Origin: Phymatolithon calcareum
Lineage: Eukaryota > Rhodophyta > Florideophyceae > Hapalidiales
NCBI GenBank assembly: GCA_977006965.1
Contig: OZ345354.1
Location: 992,001-1,056,000, forward strand
DNA: 64,000 nt
Direction: 5' to 3'
Numbering within the stretch: the first letter of the stretch is position 1; each line of letters begins with the position of its first letter. Shown here piece by piece: positions 40,886 to 51,400 of this stretch. The position numbers and the translations under genes are program-made. Under the pieces are notes generated by a model. The model worked only from the letters and a program-made list of their open reading frames with translations, did not search any database and was not told the DNA's origin.

Positions 40886-42142
40886 TTACTCAAAGTCCAC
40901 GTCCAGCTCTGGAGGTTTATCTACGCCGCAATCATCCAGACATTTAAACAGCGTTTGCACCACAACGTCTTGTGCCTGCTCTGTAAGAAATGCATGCATT
41001 GGCAGCGAGAGCACTTGTTTGCTAAGTTCTTCTGCGACCGGCATTGTCGCCCCCTTCGTTTCTCCCTTCCCTGTAAACACCGGCTGTTCATGGCAACATA
41101 ACGGGTAATAAACCTTGCATGCCACTCCCCTTTCTCGCAATTTCGCCGCCACAGCATCTCGCTCACGGATGCGAACCGTATACGCCGCATACACATGCAC
41201 GAGACTACTGTCTTTCGTTCGCAATTCCTCATACTCCGGAACAACGACGCGCGGATCCGCTTTCAACTGCCGAGTGTACCGCGCTGCAATAGAAGCTCTG
41301 TGACGAACCGCGTCTGCAAATTTTTCAAGTTTCACAAGCAACACCGCCGCTTGCAGTGTATCAAGTCTAGCATTTAACCCGACACGGTCGTGTCTCCCAC
41401 TTTTCGCATTACGACCATGCTGCCGTATACTGCGTACCGCGTCCGCGAGTTTTGCATCTTGGGTGAACACCGCACCCCCATCACCATAGCACGCCAATGG
41501 TTTGGTCGGGAAGAATGAAGTAGTACCAAAAGTCGCGAAAGGCGATCCGCACGACGAATGACCGTTTCGCACGGCGCCAAAACTCTGCGCCCCGTCCTCA
41601 ATGAGCGCAATGCGCGTCCAGTGCTTGCTTTCCGCGCCATCGAGCACATGTCGTATAGACCTCAGGTCCGGCATTAGACCAAAGAGTGACACGACAATGA
41701 CAGCACGTGTACGCGGCGTGAGAGCATCGGCAAGTTTACCAACGTCCAAATTAAATGTGTTAGGATTAACGTCGACGAATACCGGCGTCGCACCAACCAA
41801 TGCGATAACCTCTGCAGTGGCGATCCAGGTGAAAGGCGTTGTGACCACCTCATCGCCGGCTTTCACCCCTAACGCCATGAGGGCCATCTGTAGCGCCACT
41901 GTACCAGACCCAACTGCGATGCATTGTACGGCACGCGCGTTGTCGGCGGGTTGAGTGCGCGTGGCAAGCGCGTTTTCGAGCTCGGCCACCTGAGGTCCGA
42001 GGATGAAGCGGCCTGATTCTGCGACAGCGCCAATGGCGGTTAGGACTTCTTGACCGTACGCATGGTACTCCGCTTGAGTATCGACGAGAGGGATCATTGA
42101 ATCGAACAGAGGAGAACTGCTTGATCTCTGGCGGCACGGCAC
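40886..42142 (-). CDS. DegT/DnrJ/EryC1-family PLP aminotransferase (nucleotide-sugar type)
   Basis: The 418-residue intronless product is a fold-type I PLP enzyme. It begins IPLVDTQAEYHAYGQEVLTAI and continues with SGRFILGPQVAELE, VGSGTVALQMALMALGVKAGDEVVTTPFTWIAT, and LIEDGAQSFGA (the PLP-ring Asp). SFFPTKPLACYGDGGAVF holds the Schiff-base Lys. Further on come RHDRVGLNARLDTLQAAVL and a C-terminal YYPLCCHEQPVF. Relatives transfer an amino group to keto sugars such as UDP-3-keto-GlcNAcA or TDP-keto-hexoses. No nucleotide-sugar partner genes flank it. The family is mainly bacterial, so transfer is possible but not shown here. An internal ATG at 42097 (MIPLVD) is the family-like start. A decayed duplicate of its 3' end follows at 40376. 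Confidence 0.9.
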   Translation of the reverse strand: MPCRQRSSSSPLFDSMIPLVDTQAEYHAYGQEVLTAIGAVAESGRFILGPQVAELENALATRTQPADNARAVQCIAVGSGTVALQMALMALGVKAGDEVVTTPFTWIATAEVIALVGATPVFVDVNPNTFNLDVGKLADALTPRTRAVIVVSLFGLMPDLRSIRHVLDGAESKHWTRIALIEDGAQSFGAVRNGHSSCGSPFATFGTTSFFPTKPLACYGDGGAVFTQDAKLADAVRSIRQHGRNAKSGRHDRVGLNARLDTLQAAVLLVKLEKFADAVRHRASIAARYTRQLKADPRVVVPEYEELRTKDSSLVHVYAAYTVRIRERDAVAAKLRERGVACKVYYPLCCHEQPVFTGKGETKGATMPVAEELSKQVLSLPMHAFLTEQAQDVVVQTLFKCLDDCGVDKPPELDVDFE

Positions 42143-42559
42143 AGCACGGCACGGTCAGGGTTTCCTTCGGTGAGGGTAGGCTGTACTGTAGGGTTCCCAA
42201 CTTGGGATCACGCAGTTCATCGGTAGAAAGTTACAGTGGCGAGTGAAACGTGTGTTGATGTGCTCCGAATTCATTTTGCTTGAATTTTTGGTTTTTTAGA
42301 CTCTGTGTTGTTTTTAAACAACGCACACAGAGTCAATCATCTAGAGATCAGGGAATCATAAAGCATTAATTTTCAAGTTATTTACATTTTGCTTAGTCTC
42401 ATATCTACAAAACAAATCCTATCTAAAATCCGCACTTTTCACAAAACATGGATGCCATGGCATATTGTAATCTAATTCAATAATTCGACTGCTTTACCTT
42501 CTTCGTCGAACTGTCGGACCCCAAATATCCAATGCCTTGCAACCACAATTTACAATGTG
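42143..42559. other. Spacer with short hairpin
   Basis: Near 42299-42335, GACTCTGTG and CACACAGAGTC flank a TTGTTTTTAAACAAC core, an imperfect hairpin. It lies between the 3' end of the LRR gene and the start of the aminotransferase gene, so it could act in transcript-end formation. Confidence 0.5.
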
Positions 42560-43729
42560 CTATTCAGAGAGCATGCTGGGCAGAATGCCGTAATTGCGTG
42601 TGAGCATGTTCTTCGTATCTTCGTCAAGTGAGTTTCCATAGCTCTTGCACAGCACGACTCCGAGCAGGCTGAGATCCGTCGTACCAGCACTGAGAATATT
42701 TGCGCTCAGAATGTCTCCGTTATCCACGAGCACCATATGGATTGTAGATCTTTCCGATTTCGGATCGCACCCATGGACGATAAAGATATTACCTCTGAGC
42801 GTACTAATAATGATCTGCCGTAAAGTCTTCCCTTCAACATCGCAAAGCATATTAGCCCCAACTTTGGGACAAAATCGTCGAATAGCGCGCAGCACCGGGT
42901 CCCGATTCAGTGACACGCAATCCAGCACGTCAATACCGGCGATAGTACGTCCGATACCACGACACAACTTATCAAAACCATTGTCGGAAACTAAGGGCAG
43001 ATTGCGCGCGCACAACTGCTGCAACCCCTTGCAATGGCGGCCGATCGACGCAAACGCATCATCTGTCAGCAACTTGCAATGTGAGATTGACAGCAGCCTT
43101 AGGCTGCCTCCACAACCACGGGTGGCACGCGTGACGGCGAGATCGGTCACATTGGGCACGTAGCTGATGTCCAGCGTCTCAATACCAGAACACAATCCGA
43201 CAGCCTCCACAGCGCGATCGGTCAGCTGAATGCACTTGCGGAGCAGAACCTTACGCAGAGTGGTACGCAGAGCTTGACAGAGCACTGTAACACTGGTATC
43301 GGTGATGTGAGGCAGGAACGAGAGGTCAATGGTGCGGAGGCGCGTAGCATGGGCGGCAATACCAAGAATGCCTGTATCCGTCAGATGCGCACAGCTGCGA
43401 AGCACAATATGCTTCAAATTCGTCCCCCCACGCCTTGCAAAAGCAGAGATCGCGGAATCATCCAGCGAATCGCTGTACAAACACACATTATCCAGGGCAA
43501 CATGAAGAGCGGCGTTCAGTGCACGACAGGTCTGCGCAGCCGGCAACGCGGATCGCAGCGCTTCGACCTCGACACCAGACAAAGTTTCTTCATCCAAAAT
43601 GGAGTCAGAGGGACGGAGCACGTGGCGCATGACATGAATCAGAACATCGTGAGGAAGATCAAGGAGCGTGACTTCACGTTTGAGGACGGGAGCGGGGGCC
43701 GGTAGGGTTTTGCTGAGTGCGAGCGACAT
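42560..43729 (-). CDS. F-box-like leucine-rich-repeat protein (AMN1/FBXL type)
   Basis: From the ATG at 43729 the product has 389 residues. The frame is open further upstream, but the first family-like residues follow this ATG. An F-box-like segment, TLLDLPHDVLIHVMRHVL, is followed by a short helix with CRALNAALH. Cys-containing LRRs of the AMN1 class come next: LKHIVLRSCAHLTDTGILGIA, LRTIDLSFLPHITDTSVTVL, LRKVLLRKCIQLTDRAVEAV, ETLDISYVPNVTDLAVTRA, and LRLLSISHCKLLTDDAFASI. The last 110 residues are a separate domain I do not recognise. Such proteins serve as substrate receptors of SCF ubiquitin ligases, or as cell-cycle regulators like yeast Amn1. Confidence 0.85.
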   Translation of the reverse strand: MSLALSKTLPAPAPVLKREVTLLDLPHDVLIHVMRHVLRPSDSILDEETLSGVEVEALRSALPAAQTCRALNAALHVALDNVCLYSDSLDDSAISAFARRGGTNLKHIVLRSCAHLTDTGILGIAAHATRLRTIDLSFLPHITDTSVTVLCQALRTTLRKVLLRKCIQLTDRAVEAVGLCSGIETLDISYVPNVTDLAVTRATRGCGGSLRLLSISHCKLLTDDAFASIGRHCKGLQQLCARNLPLVSDNGFDKLCRGIGRTIAGIDVLDCVSLNRDPVLRAIRRFCPKVGANMLCDVEGKTLRQIIISTLRGNIFIVHGCDPKSERSTIHMVLVDNGDILSANILSAGTTDLSLLGVVLCKSYGNSLDEDTKNMLTRNYGILPSMLSE

Positions 43730-44393
43730 GGTGTAATGTTTATGAAGGTGCGGCGAGAAGAGCAGTGCGGATGAGGTGTCGAGAGATGGTCGGTGGCGAT
43801 GGCGGCGGTGGTGGCACTTGGGGTTATAGCGGTGCTCTTTGCGATTTAAGGAGCGCCGAATGGCCGGAAAACACGGCATGTCGCGGCACTGATGACAAAT
43901 CGGGTGCCAGCTCTGGAGTGCACGGCGGGGAATTCCTGGGCGGTGGGTCAAGAGCTTCCTTTTTCGGGTTGCTTGCCGCAACGGTGAGGATCGACTTCGA
44001 TAAGTTCCTACAGTATTTGAAGAGCGCTCGATCCGTTTTAGGTGCTCGTAAAAGGGGTGTTTGGCAATAACTGTATGATGGATTTTTTTAAATGAGTTCC
44101 CGCCCACCATGTCCAATGCTCCCATATGCATCGCCCACGTTTGACGCGCACGGCGCGTGTCTTCCCGTACGCATCTTTTGAGCATACAGCATAGAAATTA
44201 CCGTTGTAATCATAATATAGCACGATATGACGCTTTTGCATTGGTGGCAGGCGATTTTTGTGTACGTACTGTTCAGTACACAACATTTTCTGTACGAACG
44301 TGGGGTTAGAGCCATGGATGAGGCCCGCATGCGAATAATTTTGAATAATTAAAAGTATCTGAGATTTTGTAAAGTTAAACATGCTATGCAATA

Positions 44394-44435
44394 CAGAATT
44401 GGTTGTTTTTCCAATTGGAAAAACAACCAATACTG
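44394..44435. repeat. 42-bp palindrome with one mismatch
   Basis: The inner 34 bp (44398-44431), ATTGGTTGTTTTTCCAA joined to its exact reverse complement, is perfect. Three more base pairs (CAG/CTG) extend it beyond one mismatch. With no loop, it would extrude a cruciform or fold as a perfect RNA hairpin. Confidence 0.9.
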
Positions 44436-44490
44436 TAATGTTAACATTAGACACAGCGCTCATTATTCTTATAACCCACGTGCATGGGGC

Positions 44491-45222
44491 ATGCGATTTT
44501 TCGCATATAAGGAAAATGTACATTTTTGATAGCAACATTGTGCTTTTAATCCGAAAACTTTATGATGTCAAAATGTATGCGCTCTCTGTGATTCTGATGG
44601 TAAAGCTTCTGAACTGCTTCCTTCCTGTGTACGTCACTCTCTACCAGGGGAAAGGTAACTTTCCCCTGCTCTCTACATTATAGATCCAACAAAACTTACT
44701 CATGCTCTGAAAAACTGCACACATAACATTCCTAAGACCCTAATGATACGACGAACGTAGATTAAAATGGTGCTGGGGCTCAATAACAGCGGTCAATACT
44801 CCGAAAGGTGGATTTTAAGACCCGAAATGGACTATCATTGAATTATTTTAACAATAAAATCTGCAAGAAGTATCCAAAAAATAAGAATGACCCAAACAGG
44901 ACAGATTTGTCCAGAAAAGGATTTGCAGTACGAGAGGGTTAAACTTTTTGTCCTTGTTGAAAATCCTGTTGAAGTGTCGAGCATCATAAAAAACTATGAT
45001 TATGAAGCTGCATGCGAAATATCGCATATAACTGGTTTACTCATAGCTCGCCTTCTTTCCGATAAAATGTCTTTAGTTCTATAGAGCAATAAAGGAGTCT
45101 TCTGAAGGCGAAGAGCATCTGTATAGAAGGCAGACAGCCCTCTTCGATTATCAACAGGAAAAAAATTGGAAAACCGGCGTTGTGAAGTTTTCTTTGCTTG
45201 ATATGCGATTAATCGCATATAA
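44491..45222 (+). repeat. Three copies of a 20-bp palindromic motif
   Basis: The motif ATGCGANNNNTCGCATATAA occurs at 44491-44510 (core TTTT), 45012-45031 (AATA... AAATA) and 45203-45222 (TTAA). The two 6-bp arms are invariant, the 4-bp centre varies, and the asymmetric ATAA on the right is kept in all three, so they share an orientation. Flanking sequence differs between copies. A further half-copy ATGCGAATAATT lies near 44329. A dimeric DNA-binding protein site or the ends of small elements would explain this. Confidence 0.75.
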
Positions 45223-45834
45223 GGTCTGCACGTGGATTATATAATATTTTAACTTGCATACGTCGAAATAGTCAGCGCTGCGTACGGCCCGACAACTTCC
45301 CTTCATCATGCATTCTTATATCAAGGCCTGATTGTCTATGCTGCCAGTCCTTGATAAAAGGATTCCCGATGATGGGAAACTGTTGATAGGTATAAGCGTC
45401 AACCTTATTCTGAAAAGTGATAGCAGTTTTTAAAAAATTAAATTTTTTCACGTATCTTGATAGTAGTGTAAATCACAGTGGATTGCAGTCTGTAATCCAC
45501 CTTGCAGTACTGCAGTGTTTGGACTGTCATACCCTGACACGTGTGAGAGGATGGAAAAGATTTCTCAAAATCAACTATTTTGCCTATATTTCATCGAGTG
45601 CAGGTACCAGCATTCGACGAAATACACATTTAGGTGCGCACGTGCTCTCAACTCTTTTTCTCATGAAATTCAATAATTGATACCAGACCAGATATCTTGA
45701 TATTTTGAAATATGGTCAAAATCGAGTTGATAATCAGATATTAGTTGATATCGAAGATATCGATGCTCATTCCCGTTTAGAGCATTTCAAACAGTGATAG
45801 CCAAAGTTAAGCGTAAACTGCGCTATTGCGTATA

Positions 45835-46248
45835 TATCGTTACTTACACTATTCATACACCTGTCCATGTGTATGATATTGCTGATTACAGTTGTGTCTG
45901 GTCCTTTATTGGGCAGATTTGAATTTGCGTAATTTGGGCTGTGAGCGCCGGCGTCTAGCGCCGTCCACGCAATCCAGCCCGCGTCTAGATATTCATATTG
46001 TTCGTGTGGTGCTACCTTGAGACTACCGGGAGCGAAGTGCGAATTCAGAAGTAAATTGGCTCTTGTCTTTATTAGCATCTTCGTATGGCTCACGAAGAGT
46101 TCTTGCCTCGTCCATTTAGATCGGCGGTCACGCCAATTGTCTAAACTACTCGGTTTGAGACGTCCCTAACCATCCCACGCGTTGTCCAAGCAACGGCTTG
46201 GCTCCGTTGTAAACGCATGGAAGCGCCAAGTGGGCCCTTCTGACGACA
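45835..46248 (+). repeat. 5' LTR of the Copia element
   Basis: It matches 52772-53185 throughout. The start reads TATCG where the 3' LTR has TGTCG, so the canonical TG has changed to TA here. It ends GACGACA, with the expected terminal CA. An antisense frame of about 80 codons is shared by both LTRs and is not evidence of a gene. Confidence 0.9.
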
Positions 46249-46300
46249 ATCTAGATTTCGTTGGGTCTACTGAGCGAAAAAATCAAGATCCCTGGGCAAG

Positions 46301-48181
46301 ATGGCCAGCCAGAGCGGTGAAACAACACGTGCTGGCGTCGAGGCCCGACACGCGAAGCTGATCAAGAGATGCAGCTTCATCAAGCCGAGAACTGCTTTCG
46401 GCAATGAGATCATCGATCTTTGCAAGGCTATCCTCAAAAACAATCCTCCCGGCATGGAAGTTACCTCTGATGAAATCTACGAAGGAGTGAAGTCTGACCT
46501 CTCTGCTCCTCGATCCGTTTCCACCGAGGAATTCTTTACGTCTTCGCTCTTCCCTGTCGCCGTCTTACAGGCGGTAATGGATCATTATGACGCAATGTTC
46601 GTTCCCGATGATCTACATACTGAGTTGAATCTCCCTTCTCAAGATATGGAGAACAGGAGCCTGATGACTTATGTATGGTTCGCCTCTATACTTGAGTGCG
46701 ACGCAGAGGAATATTCCTCAGTTATTGAAAAATACCGCTTCAACCGCGGTTCTGCCAATCCCATCCGTACAGGCAGTTTGCCTCGTCCTCGAGACTCCGA
46801 TGTGTCTTTGAATAGATCCCAGAATGATCCAGCCTGAGACAATCCGACACAGCCGACTCCGCCGTTCTCCAAACACCCGGCATCGTTTCGCAATTTGAGC
46901 TCTGACGTCCCCCAGGATAACCGTGTGGTCCAGGGCATGAAGTTCATGCAAAATCCCACTCCGGCAAGCGCAAGCGACCCGCATCTACATGCCGTTCCAG
47001 ATATCGCTAGTGGCTACAGGCACGCCGGAGACCCGGCGAAGAAGGCGTCAAGCGTTCAATATTATTTTAAGAACGAGCGCTTTTTGGGTGACATGACCAA
47101 GTCTATTGAGATGACCGTTCGAAATTACGATATCTCGGCGAACCAGCTCCAGCTAAGCTCACAGCAGAAGGCCGACTTCTTCGTGAATGTATTCAAAGGC
47201 CCCGCTCGGCACTTCTTTTTCGAGCACCACAAGGCAAACATGTCATACCCAGAGCTAGTCGACATGATGAAGACGGAATACGATAGCGATGCCCGCCAGC
47301 TTCAGGTTCAGCACGAGCTCGAAAGTCTTCGCCTTTGGTCTTTTATGTGGACCAAAGTCATCGCGGACGATTCAGAAGGCCTGACGGCAGTCGTCAACAG
47401 AATCAACCAACTCACACCACAGTATCCTCCCGCCTTCCGTAAAGAAAAAAATAAGATTCGCTTCCTGAGAAATGCAGTTCATGAAGCTCCCTGAGCATTC
47501 CAAGCCGTATCCCAGTTGCCAACGATGAACTTCTCGTTCAATGACTTCGTGATTGGGCTAAGGGGTTCCCTTGTTCTATCTATGGAAGTAGAATCTTCGA
47601 GGGCTCCGGAAAATATGCACTTAACAGAGGTGGAGGCACGAGATGTCTGGTACGAGCGCTACGGGCGCAACCCTCGTTATGTACGCAAACACGATCCCCC
47701 CGGCAGTCGCTCGACACGCATGCCCCATGGCGGTGTAGCTCATAATTTTCGACCCACTTGCAAGAACCCCATCGGCGATGACGGGAAACCCAATCTCTGC
47801 TACGGCTGTGGTTCGAAAGATTACTTCAAAAGGGATCGGAAATGTAACCCTGGAGCCGTCCGCGAGTATCACCGGATGAAGCTTGAGAGCGGGGTACCTG
47901 CCGTACATGTTTTCCACGACCTCATTCAGGGAATGGAGGGAGACGTGCATCCTTCGGAGATCGAAGCAGACGACGAGACTCTCCTCGTAGCTCAATCAGA
48001 CCTCTCGGCGTTCAATGCTATCGACGACGGAGCTCCTGCGCAGACCAATCTATTTGTCTCCATGGAAGAGGACGAGGAGCTAGAATACTTCACTCACTGT
48101 GTACAGGTTGCGATAGCAAACTCTCCCGCTCAAGACACTAAGGGAGGCTCCAGCTGCCCGCGGACCTCTGAGGACCGCTAG
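46301..48181 (+). pseudogene. Copia gag with two in-frame TGA stops
   Basis: One reading frame runs from MASQSGETTRAG at 46301 to the TAG at 48181, interrupted only by TGA at 46836-46838 and 47492-47494. The middle part (KADFFVNVFKGPARHFFFEHH and YDSDARQLQVQHELESLRL) resembles the capsid region of long-gag algal and oomycete Copia elements. Near 47803 a zinc knuckle, CYGCGSKDYFKRDRKC, has Tyr where the conserved His would be. The acidic C-terminal part leads toward protease. Both stops are one transition from sense codons, so simple point mutation explains them. Confidence 0.8.
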
Positions 48182-48357
48182 GATTTCACCCAGGATTATT
48201 AGAGCGGCGGCGGAGTACTTCGAGGTATCACCGTCACCGAGACAAGTTTCTACGACCTTCGAGAAGTTCGATTCGTCGACCTCAAGATGGCATCGAGCAC
48301 ATTGATGTTTCAAACATACACATAACAGCCCTTCGGAAAGTTAGTAACTCAACCCGC

Positions 48358-48624
48358 CATCCTGGGTTTTTTGTTGTCATTGGAGCTCCTACCTCTGTCA
48401 TTGGACGTAAAGAGTTAAACCGCGTCTTATTTCCTTAAGAAAGCGAAGCATCCCTTTGGAGAAGTCCTACCGCCGATTTGGTTTTGCAGATGCTGTATTC
48501 GAGTCCCTTGGCGTTGTGGAACTGCCTCTTGCGACCCCGAATGGTTTCCCTCCTGTCGTCATCTCAATGGATATTGTTGCTGCGGATATTCCGCCATTGA
48601 TGGGACTCGATGTTCTTCTTTATT
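48358..48624 (+). pseudogene. Copia protease remnant
   Basis: In two different frames I read FFVVIGAPTSVIGRKELNRV and then RFGFADAVFESLGVVELPL, with ISMDIVAADIPPLMGLDVL after it. This is the retropepsin pattern of a G-A-x-T-S-V-I-G loop, a flap region, then the PPLMGLDVL strand. The catalytic Asp of the DTGA triad is not present (VIGA instead), and a frame change separates the halves. Confidence 0.7.
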
Positions 48625-48747
48625 AGCCGAGACGGTAACCAACCGACTTATCAAAAGAATAGTCACCTCATGGGAAGGAGATGCACTGACATACACTGAT
48701 GTTTGGGAAATGCCATGCTTTGACATGATAACCATGTATATGCTGCC

Positions 48748-49772
48748 ATGAGTTTCCAGCGTCAAATCTTTTTCACCCGTACCCAGCATGTTAAGCTTCA
48801 CCGACAGTTTGCTCACCCCTCGGCAAACAAACTGTATAACGTCTTACGACGCGCCCGCCCAGAAGACACTTCTCCGTCCGTTATGAAGACTCTCGAAGAT
48901 TTAGTCAAGCGTTGTAATCCCTGTAAACGTATACAACATGCCCCCAAACGCTTCCGTGTCTCTTTTAGCGCAGAGGATGCTCGTTTTAACGAGCGTCTTT
49001 TCATGGATGTTATGTATATAGACGGTTCTCCTGTCTTACATGTTGTTGACCAAGGAACAAGGTTCTTCGCCGCCCCGTTTCTCCCAAACTGCGAGACACC
49101 CACTATTTGGAGAATAATCCTCGAATGGTGGGCGTACATCTATACCGGGCTTCCGAACAAAATCGTGGTGGATCAATGTACTAATTTCGGCGAGATGTTC
49201 GGCAGTATGCTGCACTCTCAAATGTTAGCGTGGACCGGACAGGTATCGAAGCACACTACAGCCTTGGTATCGGAGAGAGTTACCATGAACCACTCCGAAA
49301 CACTTATCGCAAACTTCGTCTTTCGTTCCCTGTTGCCCAACGCGAGATTTTGCTCTGCTTCGCAGTTAAGGCCATGAATGACACGCTTGGCCCTGAAGGT
49401 CTTGTTCCATCATCCCTCGTATTTGGAGAATATCCCTCCGTGCGTGCCCTGACCGAATCTATCAACCCGAAGGAGACGTTAGCAAGCCGTGCCAATATCG
49501 CTATGGCGGCTGGACGTGAGATGGCTAAGCATATGGCCCGCATGAGAGTCAACCGCGCCCTCAGACACGCCTTCCCGTCTATTGCAGATAAAAACAACGA
49601 GCCAGGCGATCAAGTGTTGCTTTGGAGGGAGAAGCAAGTTGAGCATCGCATCGGAGAGTGCTTAGGCCCATGCGAAGTTGTTGGAACAGAGCCAGCGCGA
49701 AAGCTCGTATATGTCCGCGACGCCGAGGTCGCACCTGCGAGACCTTTTGGAATAGCTCAAGTCAAGAGGTAA
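48748..49772 (+). pseudogene. Copia integrase, frameshifted
   Basis: The gag-pre-integrase zinc motif is present as HRQFAHPSANKL followed by RCNPCKR (HHCC type, with HVKLH before). The catalytic core follows: DVMYIDGSP (first Asp) and KIVVDQCTNFGEMF (second Asp). A frame change near 49225 moves the rest to another phase. There, GIGESYHEPLRNTYRKL supplies the Glu, followed by the C-terminal GDQVLLWREKQ strand and WxGPxxV-like region (ECLGPCEVVG). Confidence 0.85.
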
Positions 49773-49859
49773 TTTCCACCTGAGGAGATCTCGGAGTCGT
49801 TCTTTGCCGAAATCCGCAAATGTCGTAAGCCGTTTAAGTCACCAGAGGCAAGCACGACT

Positions 49860-50718
49860 TTGCTCACTGAGATCATTGACGGGAGGGACCCCCGCGCTAA
49901 TTCACCTGCGATGCGAGAGGCTAAGCTTAAGGAAATCAAAGGCCTTTTGAAGCGAGGCACGTTCAAGGTTCTCCTTCAAGAAAAGCTTCCCGATGGGGCG
50001 AACAGACTCACCGTGCGCTTCGTCTTGGCAATTAAATCCACGGAGGACGGAAGAGTGAAGTACAAGGCCCGCTCTGTCATTGGGGGGGGGGCATCGCGAC
50101 AGACTAAAGCACCTCATGGTGCACAAATCGCACACTCTGCAGCCCAGCTCTGACCACTTGCTACTCGCGCTCTCATCCCTCTTCTGTTTTGACGTGTGGA
50201 ACGCGGATGTGACACAAGCCTACCTCCAGTCAGCAGATGGCCTGGCACGCGATGTGTTTATCCGAAATCCCGCGGCCGAATTTGAGATTGACAAGGACAA
50301 GTGCCTTCAGCTTCTCCGCCCGATTTACGGGCTTTGTGCATATGGCGACCTCTGGCACGCAACATTAGACAAACACCTGGGCGAGGATCTATCCATGGCA
50401 CCGCTTGACTCGAATTCGGCCCTATATGTTCTTATTAAGGACGGTTTACTCCAGGTTATTAGCGGAAGCTACGTGGACGACCTCTTGCGCACCGGTACAG
50501 CCGACTTTCGCCAGTCATGTCGAAAGACCCATGAAAAGTTCGAGATGTCCGAGGAAGAGATCTTATCTGTTACGATCGTTGGTTTTCAGCTCTCGGGGCA
50601 TAAGGAATCTGGGTACAAGCTTGACCAAAATCACTGTCTTCGAAAACTCGAGGAGCTTCCACAGTCTTCTACCTTCTCCCAGTTCCGCTCCATGCGAATG
50701 AAGGTCGCATGGTCCTGA
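49860..50718 (+). pseudogene. Copia reverse transcriptase, frameshifted at a poly-G run
   Basis: The finger region (SPAMREAKLKEIKGLLKRGT, KYKARSVIGG) ends in a run of ten G at 50082-50091, where the frame changes. After it come DVWNADVTQAYLQS (first catalytic Asp), the RPIYGLCAYGDLWHATL motif, and SGSYVDDLL with an intact YVDD. The frame ends at 50718, just before the RNase H connection. The homopolymer could be slippage in the genome or a sequencing artefact. Confidence 0.88.
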
Positions 50719-50814
50719 CTTCTTCTTTGAGATCTCCCAACTGGCTCAGGTGACGGAGGCCATCTTTACTGAAAACAAGTCGAACCCTATTAAGGCCCTG
50801 AATCGCACCGTTCG

Positions 50815-51375
50815 ATGCGCTATAAAGAACCCGCTGTCGATCCTTTTCCACGCCTGGAATCCGAAAGCCTTCAGGTCGTGGGATTTCCGAACGCTTCCTT
50901 TGCAAACAAACGGGACTACTTCTCCCAGCTAGGCTTAATCGTTCTTCTTGCCGATGGTAACGGGAACGCAATCCCCTTGTTCTTTAAATCCTATAAGGCA
51001 CGCCGAGTCACCACGTCGGTGATGGCAGCGGATGTAACAGATTTTAGCGACATGTTTGACGTGGCTTTCACTCTCAGCGCCGAACTCAAGAGAATCCTGA
51101 GGACTCATGTTCCCCTCGGTTTACTCACGGACAGCAAGTCTCTCTTCGATGTCATTTCCAAAGGATCTCGGACATTCGAGAAACGCATGATGAGTGATAT
51201 CGCGGCTGCCCGAGAAGGCTACAAGAACTATTCCATTTCCGACATATGCTTTGTCCGAAGCAGCCATAATCTCGCAGATGGTCTGACAAAGACCATGAAC
51301 CAGGCCGCACCACAAAGCTTCATCAAGACGGGCCACCTCGTTATTGAGCCGGAGCAATGGATTGTTCATAACTAA
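50815..51375 (+). pseudogene. Copia RNase H domain
   Basis: A separate frame carries VGFPNASFANKRDYFSQLG, SYKARRVTTSVMAADVTDF, LGLLTDSKSLFDVISKG and CFVRSSHNLADGLTKTM. These correspond to the Copia RNase H D-E-D-D motifs. The first position has Asn where Asp is usual (PNASFAN), and the usual AE is AA, so catalytic residues seem lost. It ends with a normal stop at 51375. Confidence 0.8.
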
Positions 51376-51400
51376 AGGAATATTCCAAGTCAGGTCAATG

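Larger units (their letters stand above)
43730..45834. other. AT-rich intergenic region with palindromes
   Basis: Downstream of the LRR gene's GC-rich 5' flank the DNA becomes AT-rich from about 44.05 kb. Open frames at 44038-44683 and 44887-45084 lack recognisable domains and read through palindromic sequence. The palindrome at 44394 and the repeated motif at 44491-45222 are listed separately. Confidence 0.5.

Noticed and set aside
45767-46093. 108-codon minus-strand gene
   Set aside because: The same frame recurs in the 3' LTR; it is an antisense reading of the LTR.
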